Source: Bog-756 sp038210245
Lineage (GTDB): Bacteria; Actinomycetota; Acidimicrobiia; Acidimicrobiales; RAAP-2
Length of the DNA stretch: 19,313 bases
Assembly: GCA_038210245.1 (NCBI GenBank)
Contig: JBBQWW010000065.1
Coordinates: forward strand, 1 to 19,313
Reading direction: 5' to 3'
Positions 6,432 to 14,129 of this stretch are shown here, piece after piece. The stretch's first letter is position 1, and every line of letters starts with the position of its first letter. The notes below the pieces were generated by a model, which saw nothing but the letters and a program-made list of their open reading frames with translations, did no database searches and had not been told where the DNA came from. Made by a program: the position numbers and the translations under genes.

Positions 6432-7355
6432 ATGGCCGAAACCCCTCGTTCCTCCGACACCAGCCACCACGCCAACACCCGTCCCACCGGCACGTTCACC
6501 GTCAAGCGGGGGCTGGCCGAGATGCTCCGGGGCGGGGTCATCATGGACGTGGTCGACGCCGAGCAGGCCAAGGTGGCCGAGGACGCCGGCGCCGTGGCCG
6601 TGATGGCCCTGGAGCGGGTACCGGCCGACATCCGCCGGGACGGCGGCGTGGCCCGGATGAGCGATCCGGCCCTCATCGAGGGGATCAAGGCGGCGGTGAC
6701 CGTCCCGGTGATGGCCAAGGCCCGGATCGGCCACTTCGCCGAGGCCCAGGTGCTGGCCGCCCTCGGGGTGGACTACATCGACGAGAGCGAGGTGCTCACC
6801 CCGGCCGACGAGGCTCATCACATCGACAAGTGGGGCTATGAGATCCCGTTCGTGTGTGGCGCCACCAACCTGGGCGAGGCCCTACGCCGCATCTCCGAGG
6901 GTGCGGCCATGATCCGCTCCAAGGGCGAGGCCGGAACCGGCAACATCGTGGAGGCCGTGCGGCATCTCCGGTCCATCCTCGGGGACGTGCGCAAGATCAC
7001 CGAGGCTGATTCGGCCGAGCTGTACGGCTGGGCCAAGGACCTGGCTGCCCCCATCGGCCTGGTCCAGGAGATCGCGGCCACCGGACAGCTCCCGGTGCCG
7101 CTGTTCTGTGCCGGTGGGATCGCCACCCCCGCCGACGCCTCCCTGGTCATGCAGCTCGGGGCCGAGGCGGTCTTCGTGGGTTCGGGCATCTTCAAGAGCG
7201 CCAACCCGGCGCAGATGGCCCGGGCCGTGGTCGAGGCCACCGCCCACTACACCGATGCCGGTTTGGTGGCCAAGGTCTCGACCGGTCTGGGCGAGGCCAT
7301 GGCCGGGCAGGAGATGGCCACACTCGGGGTGCACCTGGCCGAGCGTGGTTGGTGA
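6432..7355 (+). CDS. pdxS: Pyridoxal 5'-phosphate synthase, PdxS subunit
   Basis: The 307-residue (beta/alpha)8-barrel subunit makes PLP from ribose 5-phosphate, glyceraldehyde 3-phosphate and ammonia supplied by PdxT. Catalytic residues are visible: Asp39 in VIMDVVD, Lys96 in VPVMAKARIGH (first Schiff-base lysine) and Lys164 in MIRSKGEAGTG (second lysine). The phosphate-binding loop CAGGIATPADA and the FVGSGIFKS motif follow. Length and sequence are typical, with a short polar N-terminal extension of about 20 residues before TFTVKRGLAEML. It begins after a leaderless-type promoter and is followed 36 bases later by pdxT, with which it forms the 12+12 PLP synthase complex. Confidence 0.97.
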   Translation: MAETPRSSDTSHHANTRPTGTFTVKRGLAEMLRGGVIMDVVDAEQAKVAEDAGAVAVMALERVPADIRRDGGVARMSDPALIEGIKAAVTVPVMAKARIGHFAEAQVLAALGVDYIDESEVLTPADEAHHIDKWGYEIPFVCGATNLGEALRRISEGAAMIRSKGEAGTGNIVEAVRHLRSILGDVRKITEADSAELYGWAKDLAAPIGLVQEIAATGQLPVPLFCAGGIATPADASLVMQLGAEAVFVGSGIFKSANPAQMARAVVEATAHYTDAGLVAKVSTGLGEAMAGQEMATLGVHLAERGW

Positions 7356-7372
7356 GCCGGCCGCCAGCCGGC
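7356..7372 (+). other. Short hairpin in the pdxS-pdxT gap
   Basis: GCCGGC (7356-7361) and GCCGGC (7367-7372) pair around a 5-base loop directly after the pdxS stop. It is followed by GGAGG (7379-7383), the pdxT ribosome-binding site. It may tune the pdxS:pdxT ratio by weak termination or mRNA processing, but could be incidental in such GC-rich DNA. Confidence 0.3.
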
Positions 7373-7391
7373 CGGGTCGGAGGTCACGACG

Positions 7392-7991
7392 GTGACGGTG
7401 GGGGTGCTGGCCCTCCAGGGTGACGTCCGCGAGCACGTGGCCGTCCTCACCGCGCTGGACCAGCCCGTGCGCCTGGTCCGGGGTCCGGGGGACCTTGACG
7501 GTCTGTCGGGTCTGGTCCTGCCCGGCGGGGAGTCGACCACCCTCTCCCTGCTGCTGGACTCCTCCCGGCTCCGTGAACCCCTGGCCGAGCGGCTGGGCCA
7601 GGGCCTGCCGGCCTTCGGCACCTGCGCCGGGATGATCCTCCTGGCCACCGACGTCCTCGATGGCCGGGACGACCAACGTCACTTCGGCCGGATCGACCTG
7701 TCGGTCCGCCGGAACGGGTTCGGCCGGCAGCGGGCCTCCTTCGAGTGCGATCTCGAGGTCGACGGGATCGGTGGTGAGCCCGTCCACGCCGTGTTCATCC
7801 GGGCCCCCGTGGTGGTGGAGGCGGGCCCCGGAGTCGAGGTGCTGGCCGCCCTGCCGCCCACCCCGGACCGACCCGACCCCCAGCCGGTGCTGTGCCGGCA
7901 GGGTCCGGTGCTGGTCAGCTCGTTCCACCCCGAGCTGACCGGGGACCCTAGGCTGCATGCGCTGTTCCTCGACATGACGACCCGGTCATGA
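7392..7991 (+). CDS. pdxT: Pyridoxal 5'-phosphate synthase, PdxT glutaminase subunit
   Basis: This 199-residue class I glutamine amidotransferase starts at a GTG, chosen because GGAGG lies 8 bases upstream and the protein then begins with the family's VGVLALQGDVREH. The nucleophile is Cys78 in FGTCAGM, and the other triad members are His179 and Glu181 in SSFHPELTGD. The oxyanion region LPGGEST is at 43-49. It hydrolyses glutamine and channels ammonia into the PdxS barrel. Length is typical. Confidence 0.97.
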   Translation: MTVGVLALQGDVREHVAVLTALDQPVRLVRGPGDLDGLSGLVLPGGESTTLSLLLDSSRLREPLAERLGQGLPAFGTCAGMILLATDVLDGRDDQRHFGRIDLSVRRNGFGRQRASFECDLEVDGIGGEPVHAVFIRAPVVVEAGPGVEVLAALPPTPDRPDPQPVLCRQGPVLVSSFHPELTGDPRLHALFLDMTTRS

Positions 7992-8028
7992 TGGGGCAGC
8001 CGTAATCGAACAGGAGAGGCGAAGCTGA

Positions 8029-8778
8029 ATGTCGGGACACTCCAAGTGGGCCACCACCAAGCACCAGAAGGGCGCCAAGGATGCTGCCCGGGCCAAGGTG
8101 TTCGCCAAGATCATCCGTCAGGTGGAGGTGGCGGCCCGAGAGGGGGGCAGCGACATGACCGCCAACGCCAGCCTCCGGACCATGTACACCAAGGCCCGCG
8201 ACTCCTCGGTGCCCATCGACACCATCGAGCGGGCCATCAAACGGGGCTCCGGGGAGCTGGAGGGGGTGCGCTACGAGTCCATCGCCTACGAGGGGTACGC
8301 CCCGGCCGGGGTGGCGGTCATCGTGGAGTGCCTGTCGGACAACCGCAACCGGACCGGTGCGGAGATCCGCAACCTGTTCAGCAAGAACGGCGGTTCCATG
8401 GCCGAGCCCGGGGCGGTGAGCTGGCAGTTCGACCGCAAGGGAGTGATCACGGTGCCCCACCGCTTCGACGAGGAGCGGGTGCTCGAGGTGGTCATGGAGG
8501 CCGGGGCCGAGGACCTGGCCGACGAGGGGGAGCGGTGGCTGGTGACCAGCGACCCGGCCGAGCTCATGGCGGTGCACACCGCGCTCGAGGAGGCAGCCCT
8601 CGAACCGGGCACCTCGGAGCTGTCCATGGTGCCGACCACCACCGTCGAGGTGACAGCCGAGTCCGAGGCGAAGAAGGTCCTGCGGCTCATCGAGGCCCTC
8701 GACGACCACGACGACGTCCAGAACGTGTACGCCAACTTCGACATCCCCGACGCCGTGATGGCGGCCTACGAGGGGTGA
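8029..8778 (+). CDS. yebC: YebC/TACO1-family translation factor
   Basis: The 249-residue protein starts with MSGHSKWATTKHQKGAKDAARAKVFAKIIRQ, the signature N-terminus of the family, after AGGAGAGG (8012-8019) at good spacing. The middle contains the family's SDNRNRTGAEIRNLFSKNGGSM and a WQFDRKGV strand, and the C-terminus ends in VYANFDIPD. Older annotation calls these transcriptional regulators; more recent work links YebC and TACO1 to the ribosome and relief of stalling at proline-rich sequences. Position between pdxT and ruvC is the standard actinobacterial placement. Confidence 0.95.
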   Translation: MSGHSKWATTKHQKGAKDAARAKVFAKIIRQVEVAAREGGSDMTANASLRTMYTKARDSSVPIDTIERAIKRGSGELEGVRYESIAYEGYAPAGVAVIVECLSDNRNRTGAEIRNLFSKNGGSMAEPGAVSWQFDRKGVITVPHRFDEERVLEVVMEAGAEDLADEGERWLVTSDPAELMAVHTALEEAALEPGTSELSMVPTTTVEVTAESEAKKVLRLIEALDDHDDVQNVYANFDIPDAVMAAYEG

Positions 8779-8819
8779 CCCTCCCGGGTGCCATCCCTCC
8801 TCCCGGCACATGGGCAGGG

Positions 8820-8825
8820 TAACGT
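8820..8825 (+). promoter_or_regulatory. -10 element of probable leaderless ruvC promoter
   Basis: TAACGT lies 7 bases before the ruvC ATG at 8833, with no Shine-Dalgarno sequence in that interval. It would start a ruvC-ruvA-ruvB transcript at the start codon. No -35 match is visible. Confidence 0.45.
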
Positions 8826-8832
8826 CGAACGC

Positions 8833-9399
8833 ATGTTCGTCCTGGGGATAGACCCCGGCCTGTCCCGCTGCGGGTACGGCGTGGTCACCCGGCGCGGTGG
8901 CGCCCTGGCCGCCGTGGCCGGTGGGGTCATCTCCACCGAGCCCGCCATGCCCCTGCCCGAGCGCCTACGCACCCTGTCCGACGAACTGCGATCCCTGGTG
9001 GCCGAGTTCCATCCCCAGGCTGTCGTGGTCGAGCGGGTCTTCTTCCAGGTGAACGCCCGGACGGCCATGGCCACCGGCCAGGCCGCCGGGGTGGCCATGG
9101 TGGTGGCCTCGGAGGCCGGGTGCGAGGTGGCCCAGTACACCGCCAACGAGGTCAAACAGGCCGTGGTGGGCTACGGCTCGGCCACCAAGGAGCAGGTCCA
9201 GCGCATGGTGGCCTCGGTGCTCGGCCTGTCCACCCCGCCCCGCCCCCCCGACGTGGCCGACGCCCTGGCGCTGGCCGCGTGCCATCTCACCACCCAGCCA
9301 CTTCGCCGGGCGGTGGCTGCGGCCGCCGCCTCCTCGACCGGCCCCGCCTCGACGGTCCTGACGGTGTCGGGGGACCCCCGGGTCGGGCGGCCGTCGTGA
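8833..9399 (+). CDS. ruvC: Holliday junction resolvase RuvC
   Basis: The 188-residue endonuclease resolves four-way junctions with RuvAB. The ATG is chosen because the protein then begins MFVLGIDPGLSRCGYG, placing the first catalytic Asp at position 7 as in E. coli. The other acidic residues are Glu67 (VVVERVF), Asp140 and Asp143 (PPDVADALALAACH), all in register with the E. coli quartet. An upstream GTG would add an unconserved extension. The last 30 or so residues form an Ala/Ser-rich tail. The stop overlaps the ruvA start (GTGA). Confidence 0.97.
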   Translation: MFVLGIDPGLSRCGYGVVTRRGGALAAVAGGVISTEPAMPLPERLRTLSDELRSLVAEFHPQAVVVERVFFQVNARTAMATGQAAGVAMVVASEAGCEVAQYTANEVKQAVVGYGSATKEQVQRMVASVLGLSTPPRPPDVADALALAACHLTTQPLRRAVAAAAASSTGPASTVLTVSGDPRVGRPS

Positions 9400-9989
9400 T
9401 CGGCTCGCTTCGGGGAGTCCTCGGGGACCGTCCCGCCCCCGGCGAGATCATCGTGGAGGTGGCGGGGATCGGGTACCGGGCCTCGGTGACCACCTCACTG
9501 CTGGCCGGGCTGGGGGGTCCGGGGACCGAGGTGTTCCTCCACGTGCACACCCACGTGCGTGAGGACGCCATCGTGCTCTACGGGTTCGCCCGCGCCGACG
9601 AGCGATGGTGCTTCGAGGCCCTGATCGGGGCCCACGGGGTCGGGCCGTCCCTGGCCCTGGCCATCCTGTCGTCCCTGTCCCCCGAAGCTCTGTCCACCGC
9701 TGTGCTGGAGGACGACGTGGACACGCTCTGCCTCGTCCCCGGGGTGGGGAAGAAGACCGCGGCCCGGTTGCTGCTCGAGCTCAAGGCCCGCCTCGACCTG
9801 CCCTCCCTTAGAGACCCGGGCCCGGTCGGGGGGGGAGGCGGCTCCACCCGCAGTGAGGCCCGGGCGGCCCTCACCGAGCTGGGCTACGGACCCGACGAGA
9901 TCCGAGGGTCGCTGGACGCGCTGGACGAGGACGGCCCGGTCGAGGACCTGGTGCGGTCGGCCCTGCGCGAGCTGGCCCGGAACCGATGA
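9396..9989 (+). CDS. ruvA: Holliday junction branch-migration protein RuvA
   Basis: The 197-residue protein starts at a GTG overlapping the ruvC stop, giving MIGSLRGVL, the normal RuvA N-terminus. The OB-fold domain spans about 1-63 and includes HVREDAIVLYGF, where Glu56-Asp57 correspond to the acidic pin of E. coli RuvA. Two helix-hairpin-helix motifs follow: LIGAHGVGPSLALAIL (about 76-91) and LCLVPGVGKKTAARLLLEL (about 111-129). After a Gly-rich linker, the RuvB-binding domain III begins near SEARAALTELGYG. It binds the junction as a tetramer and loads RuvB. Confidence 0.97.
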   Translation: MIGSLRGVLGDRPAPGEIIVEVAGIGYRASVTTSLLAGLGGPGTEVFLHVHTHVREDAIVLYGFARADERWCFEALIGAHGVGPSLALAILSSLSPEALSTAVLEDDVDTLCLVPGVGKKTAARLLLELKARLDLPSLRDPGPVGGGGGSTRSEARAALTELGYGPDEIRGSLDALDEDGPVEDLVRSALRELARNR

Positions 9990-11065
9990 CCCCCGAGGCT
10001 CGTCGCGAGGTGCTGGTCACCGACGACACCGATCATCCCGGATCGACCGGTCCCGACCGCGTGCGCCCGGTCGATCCGGTGGCGGCACCGGCCGAGGAGG
10101 CCGAGGATGCCGGACTGCGACCCCGCACACTCGATGAGTTCGTGGGCCAACGTCAGCTGACCGAGCACCTCCAGATCGTCATCGAGGCCGCCCTCAAGCG
10201 GAACCAGCCGGCCGACCACCTGCTGTTCGCCGGGCCACCCGGGCTCGGCAAGACCTCGTTGGCCGGCATCGTGGCCGCCGAGATGGGGGTCGGCCTCAGG
10301 ATCACGTCGGGCCCGGTCCTGGTGCGGGCCGGGGACCTCGCCGCGCTCCTCACCGACCTCCAGGAGGGTGACGTCCTCTTCATCGACGAGATCCACCGCC
10401 TGCACCGGGCCGTGGAGGAGATCCTCTATCCGGCCATGGAGGACTTCAAGCTGGACATCCTCATCGGCAAGGGTCCCACCGCCCGCAGCATCCGCCTCGA
10501 CCTGCCCCGCTTCACCCTGGTGGGGGCCACCACCCGCACCGGCCTGGTGGCCGGACCCCTTCGGGACCGGTTCGGCTTCGTCGGACGGCTCGACCTCTAC
10601 GACGTGGAGGAGCTGGAGACCATCGTCACCCGCTCGGCCGGGCTCCTCAACGTGCCCATCGACGACGAGGGGGCCCGGCGGATCGCCGAGCGGTCGCGGG
10701 GCACACCCCGGATCGCCAACCGCCTCCTCCGTCGGGTCCGGGACTTCGTGGAGGTGCGAGCCGATGGGGCCATCACCTCCGAGGCCGCCGTGGCCGGCCT
10801 CGACGTCTTCGGTGTGGACGAGCTCGGTCTGGACAAGGTGGACCGGGCCATCCTCGATGTGCTCTGCCGCCGGTTCGCCGGCCGTCCGGTGGGGCTGACC
10901 ACCCTGGCCCAGTGCATCGGCGAAGAGCCCGACACCATCGAGGACGCCTACGAGCCCTACCTCCTCCAGCAGGGACTCCTCCAACGCACCACCCGGGGGC
11001 GGGTGGCCGCCCCGCGGGCCTGGGCCCATCTGGGGTTGACCCCGGTCGAGTCCACGCTGCTCTGA
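9986..11065 (+). CDS. ruvB: Holliday junction branch-migration ATPase RuvB
   Basis: The 359-residue AAA+ motor starts at an ATG overlapping the ruvA stop (ATGA). Walker A GPPGLGKT is at 83-90, Walker B FIDEIHRL at 132-139, and sensor 1 lies in GATTRTG. The arginine-finger region is RDRFGF and sensor 2 is RGTPRIANRLLRRVRDF. A C-terminal winged-helix DNA-binding domain contains the QQGLLQRTTRGR signature. The N-terminal extension of about 42 residues is longer than in E. coli and is acidic and poorly conserved in type; a downstream start cannot be excluded, although the 4-base overlap favours this one. Confidence 0.97.
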   Translation: MTPEARREVLVTDDTDHPGSTGPDRVRPVDPVAAPAEEAEDAGLRPRTLDEFVGQRQLTEHLQIVIEAALKRNQPADHLLFAGPPGLGKTSLAGIVAAEMGVGLRITSGPVLVRAGDLAALLTDLQEGDVLFIDEIHRLHRAVEEILYPAMEDFKLDILIGKGPTARSIRLDLPRFTLVGATTRTGLVAGPLRDRFGFVGRLDLYDVEELETIVTRSAGLLNVPIDDEGARRIAERSRGTPRIANRLLRRVRDFVEVRADGAITSEAAVAGLDVFGVDELGLDKVDRAILDVLCRRFAGRPVGLTTLAQCIGEEPDTIEDAYEPYLLQQGLLQRTTRGRVAAPRAWAHLGLTPVESTLL

Positions 11066-11085
11066 AGGTCCCGGTCGGGACGATG

Positions 11086-11105
11086 CGGGCCCGGGTCCGG
11101 GCCCG
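11086..11105 (+). repeat. Perfect inverted repeat between ruvB and queA
   Basis: CGGGCCCGG (11086-11094) is followed after two bases by its exact reverse complement CCGGGCCCG (11097-11105). It lies 20 bases after the ruvB stop and 35 before the queA start. As RNA the central bases would have to open to form a loop, leaving a stem of about 8 GC pairs. There is no T-tract, so it may be a weak terminator or a DNA-level palindrome. Confidence 0.55.
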
Positions 11106-11140
11106 ACGCCAGGTCGGGGCGGGCGGTGGGGTCTGCCACC

Positions 11141-12277
11141 ATGGTGACCATGTCGGAGGGGATCGAGGGCCGTGGGGGTCCGGTGGCCACAGCCCCGAGT
11201 GGGCATCCGATGGAGGAGTACGACTACGGGCTGCCCCAGTCGGCCATCGCCCAGCGGCCCGTGGAGCCGCGCAGCGCGGCCCGACTGCTCATCGGACCGG
11301 GGCTCGAGGCCAACACGGTGCCGCGGCACGCCACCGTGGCCGATCTGCCCGGGCTCCTACGGCCCGGGGACGTGGTGGTGGTCAACGACACCCGGGTGCT
11401 GCCGGCCCGCCTCTCGCTACGGAAGCAGTCGGGAGGGGAGGCCGAGGTGCTCCTCCTCGAGCCGACGGGAAGCGACCCGGCCGAGTGGCAGGCCCTGGTC
11501 CGCCCGGGTCGACGCCTCCCCGATCCGACCTCGCTCTTCGAACCGGGCGGCCCGGCCGATGCCCCGGCCGTGATCGAAGTGGGTGCGCGGCTGGGTGGGG
11601 CGGAGGATGGGCGGCGCCGGGTGCGCCTGCTCGATCCCGGCGTGGTGGAGCGATCCGGGGCCATGCCCCTCCCGCCGTACATCCACGAGCCGCTGGGCGA
11701 CCCGGAGCGCTACCAGACGGTGTACTCCACCGGGCGACCGCTAGGGGACCGGTCGACGGCCGCCCCCACCGCCGGGCTGCACTTCACCCCCGAGCTGCTC
11801 GGAGCGTGCGCCGCGGCCGGAGCCACCTTGGCCCGGGTGGACCTGGCCATCGGACTGGACACCTTCCGCCCCGTCACTGCGGCCACCGCCGAGGAGCACG
11901 TTATCCACACCGAGCGGTACTCGGTGCCCGAGGAGACCATGACCGCCTGCGCCGAAGCCGACCGGGTGGTGGCGGTGGGCACCACGGTGGTGCGGGCCCT
12001 CGAGTCGGCTGTGGCCCGTGGCTCCCTCACCGGTCGCACTGACCTGTACATCCACGGATCGTTCCCGTTCCGGGTGGTGGATGTACTCGTCACCAACTTC
12101 CACCTACCCCGCTCCAGCCTGCTGCTCCTGGTGGAGGCGTTCTGCGGGCCCGGCTGGCGGGACCTGTACGCCGCGGCCCTGGCCGAGGGCTACCGGTTCC
12201 TGTCCTTCGGGGACGCCATGGTGGTGGGCCGGGCTGGATCGGTCTCCGGCGGGGCGGCAGGGGGGGCTGGTCGGTGA
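11141..12277 (+). CDS. queA: S-adenosylmethionine:tRNA ribosyltransferase-isomerase QueA
   Basis: QueA transfers and rearranges the ribosyl group of SAM onto preQ1 in tRNA to make epoxyqueuosine. Family motifs appear in order: YDYGLPQSAIAQRP, VVVNDTRVLPARL near residue 80, PLPPYIHEP, AAPTAGLHFTPELL near 206-219, GLDTFRPV, VTNFHLPRSSLLLLVEAF near 316, and YRFLSFGDAMVV near the end. The conserved part begins only at about residue 24, so the start is uncertain. The ATG at 11141 has GGTGGGG 9 bases upstream; ATG at 11150, ATG at 11210 and GTG at 11126 are alternatives. No leaderless-type promoter is seen here. The stop overlaps the tgt start. Confidence 0.95.
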   Translation: MVTMSEGIEGRGGPVATAPSGHPMEEYDYGLPQSAIAQRPVEPRSAARLLIGPGLEANTVPRHATVADLPGLLRPGDVVVVNDTRVLPARLSLRKQSGGEAEVLLLEPTGSDPAEWQALVRPGRRLPDPTSLFEPGGPADAPAVIEVGARLGGAEDGRRRVRLLDPGVVERSGAMPLPPYIHEPLGDPERYQTVYSTGRPLGDRSTAAPTAGLHFTPELLGACAAAGATLARVDLAIGLDTFRPVTAATAEEHVIHTERYSVPEETMTACAEADRVVAVGTTVVRALESAVARGSLTGRTDLYIHGSFPFRVVDVLVTNFHLPRSSLLLLVEAFCGPGWRDLYAAALAEGYRFLSFGDAMVVGRAGSVSGGAAGGAGR

Positions 12278-13395
12278 GCCGCACTCGCCTGGAGGTCACC
12301 GCCACCGACGGGGCGGCCCGGGCCGGCACCGTGTGGACGGCCCGGGGGAGCTACGCCACCCCGGCGTTCATGCCGGTGGGTACCCGGGGAGCGGTCAAGG
12401 CGCTCGACAGCCTTGACCTCGAGGCCCTCGGGGCCGAGGTGGTCCTGGGCAACGCCTACCACCTGATGCTGCGTCCAGGGGCCGACACCGTGGCCCGGTT
12501 GGGCGGCCTCCACCGGTTCACCGGGTGGTCCGGTCACACTCTGACCGACTCCGGTGGCTACCAGGTCCACTCGTTGCGGCCGTCGGTGGACGACGACGGC
12601 GTGACCTTCGCCTCGGTCTACGACGGGAACCGGCTCCGTCTGACGCCGGAGCTGGCCGTCGAGGCCCAGGGGCTCCTCGGGGCCGACATCCAGATGGTGC
12701 TGGATGTGTGCGCCACCCTGCCGGCCTCTCCGGAGGTCCTGCGGGTGGCGGTCGACCGCACCGCCCAGTGGGCCGCCCGGGCCCGCCGCCACCACCAGCG
12801 GCTCGAGGACCGGCCCGAGGGACAGGCGTTGTTCGGCATCGTGCAGGGTGGCACCGATCCGCGGCTCCGGGCCGAGAGCGCCGAGCGGACCGTGGCGCTC
12901 GACTTCGACGGCTACGGGATCGGGGGGCTGTCGGTGGGGGAGCCCCGCCCGGCCATGCTGGAGGCGCTGGCCGCCACCGTGCCCCACCTGCCCGCCGACC
13001 GTCCCCGGTACCTGATGGGTGTGGGCGACCCTCAGGGCCTCATCGAGGCGGTGGCACTCGGGGTCGACCAGTTCGACTGCGTGGGCCCGACCCGGATGGC
13101 CCGACACGGCACCGTGCTCACCCGGACGGGCAAGCTCAACCTGCGCAACGCCGTCCATGCCGACGACGATGCCCCGCTGGAGGCCGGCTGCGCCTGCCTG
13201 ACCTGTTCCCGATGGTCCCGGGGATACCTCCGCCACCTGTTGGGGGTGGGGGAGCCCACGGCCTGGCGACTGGTCAGCATCCACAACCTGGCGTTCGTCC
13301 TCGATCTGATGGCCGAGGCCCGGTCGGCCATCGCCGAACAACGCCTGGACGGGCTCCGGGCCTCGGTCGCCGAGGTGTGGGGAACCCGGCCCTAG
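12274..13395 (+). CDS. tgt: tRNA-guanine transglycosylase (queuine/preQ1)
   Basis: The 373-residue enzyme exchanges guanine 34 for preQ1 in tRNAs with GUN anticodons, the step before QueA. It starts at a GTG overlapping the queA stop. Active-site residues are in place: Asp92 in TDSGGYQVHSL, Asp144 in MVLDVC, FGIVQGG at 187-193, GGLSVGE at 217-223, and the nucleophile Asp268 in FDCVGPTR. The zinc site is Cys306, Cys308, Cys311 and His337, with the standard C-X-C-X2-C-X25-H spacing. Small departures (YQVH for FQVF, TRMARHG for TRNARNG) look like ordinary divergence. Length matches the bacterial family. Confidence 0.97.
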   Translation: MSRTRLEVTATDGAARAGTVWTARGSYATPAFMPVGTRGAVKALDSLDLEALGAEVVLGNAYHLMLRPGADTVARLGGLHRFTGWSGHTLTDSGGYQVHSLRPSVDDDGVTFASVYDGNRLRLTPELAVEAQGLLGADIQMVLDVCATLPASPEVLRVAVDRTAQWAARARRHHQRLEDRPEGQALFGIVQGGTDPRLRAESAERTVALDFDGYGIGGLSVGEPRPAMLEALAATVPHLPADRPRYLMGVGDPQGLIEAVALGVDQFDCVGPTRMARHGTVLTRTGKLNLRNAVHADDDAPLEAGCACLTCSRWSRGYLRHLLGVGEPTAWRLVSIHNLAFVLDLMAEARSAIAEQRLDGLRASVAEVWGTRP

Positions 13396-13422
13396 CGGCA
13401 TCGCTTGTCGCTGGGGCTGGGC

Positions 13423-13428
13423 TACAGT
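13423..13428 (+). promoter_or_regulatory. -10 element ahead of the yajC leader ORF
   Basis: TACAGT lies 9 bases before a GTG at 13438, the same geometry as the TACACT ahead of the M48 gene; both spacers contain CGGACC. It would drive yajC-secD-secF separately from queA-tgt. No convincing -35 is visible. Confidence 0.45.
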
Positions 13429-13437
13429 CGGACCGCC

Positions 13438-13473
13438 GTGCTGACCCCTGACCCCTTCCTCCCTCGCCCATGA
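13438..13473 (+). CDS. Possible 11-residue leader peptide overlapping yajC
   Basis: GTG at 13438 opens a short frame encoding MLTPDPFLPRP and stops at TGA 13471-13473. The yajC ATG (13470-13472) overlaps that stop as ATGA, the same junction type used between real genes in this window. The GTG lies 9 bases after TACAGT, so it would be the first codon of a near-leaderless mRNA. Neither ORF has a Shine-Dalgarno sequence, so coupling through this peptide may be how yajC is translated. A C-terminal Pro before the stop can slow termination in general; an effect here is inference. It could also be chance. Confidence 0.4.
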   Translation: MLTPDPFLPRP

Positions 13474-14123
13474 CCGGCGCGCTCACTGCCGCCACCTGGC
13501 TCGTGGCCGCCACCGCGGCCAAGAAGTCGGGCTTTCCGACGATCATCATCATCTACGTGGCCATCGCCGCCGCCTTCTACTTCCTCTACTACAAACCCCG
13601 GAAGCGCAAGGCCCAGGAGGCTCGGGAGCAGGGCAACGCCTGGGAGGTCGGCGACGAGGTACTGACCGCCGGGGGCATCGTGGGGTACATCCTCGATGTG
13701 GACGGCGACCGGGTGACCCTCGAGACCAGCGTCGGGGCGTCCTTCGTGGTCCTGAAGCAGTACGTGCTCCGGAAGATCGATCCGGTGGTGACCGACGATG
13801 ACGAGGACGATGTAGAAGACGAGGACGACTCCGAGCTCGAGGACCACGACGGGGACGACGAGTCCGATGCCGACCACGACGGGGACGACCACGACGGTGA
13901 CGAGGACGAGGCTGACGAGGACGACCACGAGGATACGGACGAGGCCGACCACGACGACCCCGTCGGCGAGGACGACGAGCCGGCTGATGATGAGGCGGAG
14001 GACACCGAGTCCCAACCGCCGGCGACCCGGGCCGACAATCGGCGGGCCCGGCGGCGGGGGTTGCGCAACCAGTCCGACGGCGGCGACGACCCGAGTGACA
14101 ACGACGGCCCGCCGACCACCTGA
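13470..14123 (+). CDS. yajC: YajC-like preprotein translocase subunit with long acidic tail
   Basis: The 217-residue protein has a hydrophobic N-terminal part (membrane helix at about 22-42), then the basic stretch KPRKRKAQEAREQ. The small YajC domain follows, with VGDEVLTAGGIVGYILDVDGDRV and VLKQYVLRKI. YajC accompanies SecDF at the SecYEG translocon. Typical members are about 110 residues; here residues 108-180 form a tail composed almost wholly of Asp, Glu and His. It includes two DHDGDD units, and a basic RRARRRG patch and polar end follow. By family topology the tail would face the cytoplasm. It lies directly before secD (6 bases), the normal order. Confidence 0.93.
   Translation: MTGALTAATWLVAATAAKKSGFPTIIIIYVAIAAAFYFLYYKPRKRKAQEAREQGNAWEVGDEVLTAGGIVGYILDVDGDRVTLETSVGASFVVLKQYVLRKIDPVVTDDDEDDVEDEDDSELEDHDGDDESDADHDGDDHDGDEDEADEDDHEDTDEADHDDPVGEDDEPADDEAEDTESQPPATRADNRRARRRGLRNQSDGGDDPSDNDGPPTT
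13842..13889 (+). repeat. In-frame direct repeats in the yajC acidic tail
   Basis: The 18-base unit GACCACGACGGGGACGAC occurs at 13842-13859 and again at 13872-13889, 30 bases apart and in frame, each encoding DHDGDD. The surrounding DNA is a degenerate run of GAC/GAG/CAC codons, suggesting the tail grew by in-frame duplication. Confidence 0.7.
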
Positions 14124-14129
14124 CCGGCC

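Noticed and set aside
10021..10110. RuvB N-terminal extension considered as a separate fused domain
   Set aside because: It is only about 40 residues, acidic and disordered in character, and many RuvB proteins have variable N-termini.
12541..13120. Tgt substitutions near the active site (YQVH, TRMARHG)
   Set aside because: The catalytic aspartates and the zinc ligands are all present at the right spacing, so these look like ordinary family variation, not a change in function.
13842..13889. Regular repeats in yajC considered as a CRISPR or satellite array
   Set aside because: They are in-frame codon repeats of an acidic low-complexity protein tail, with no uniform spacers or repeat array.
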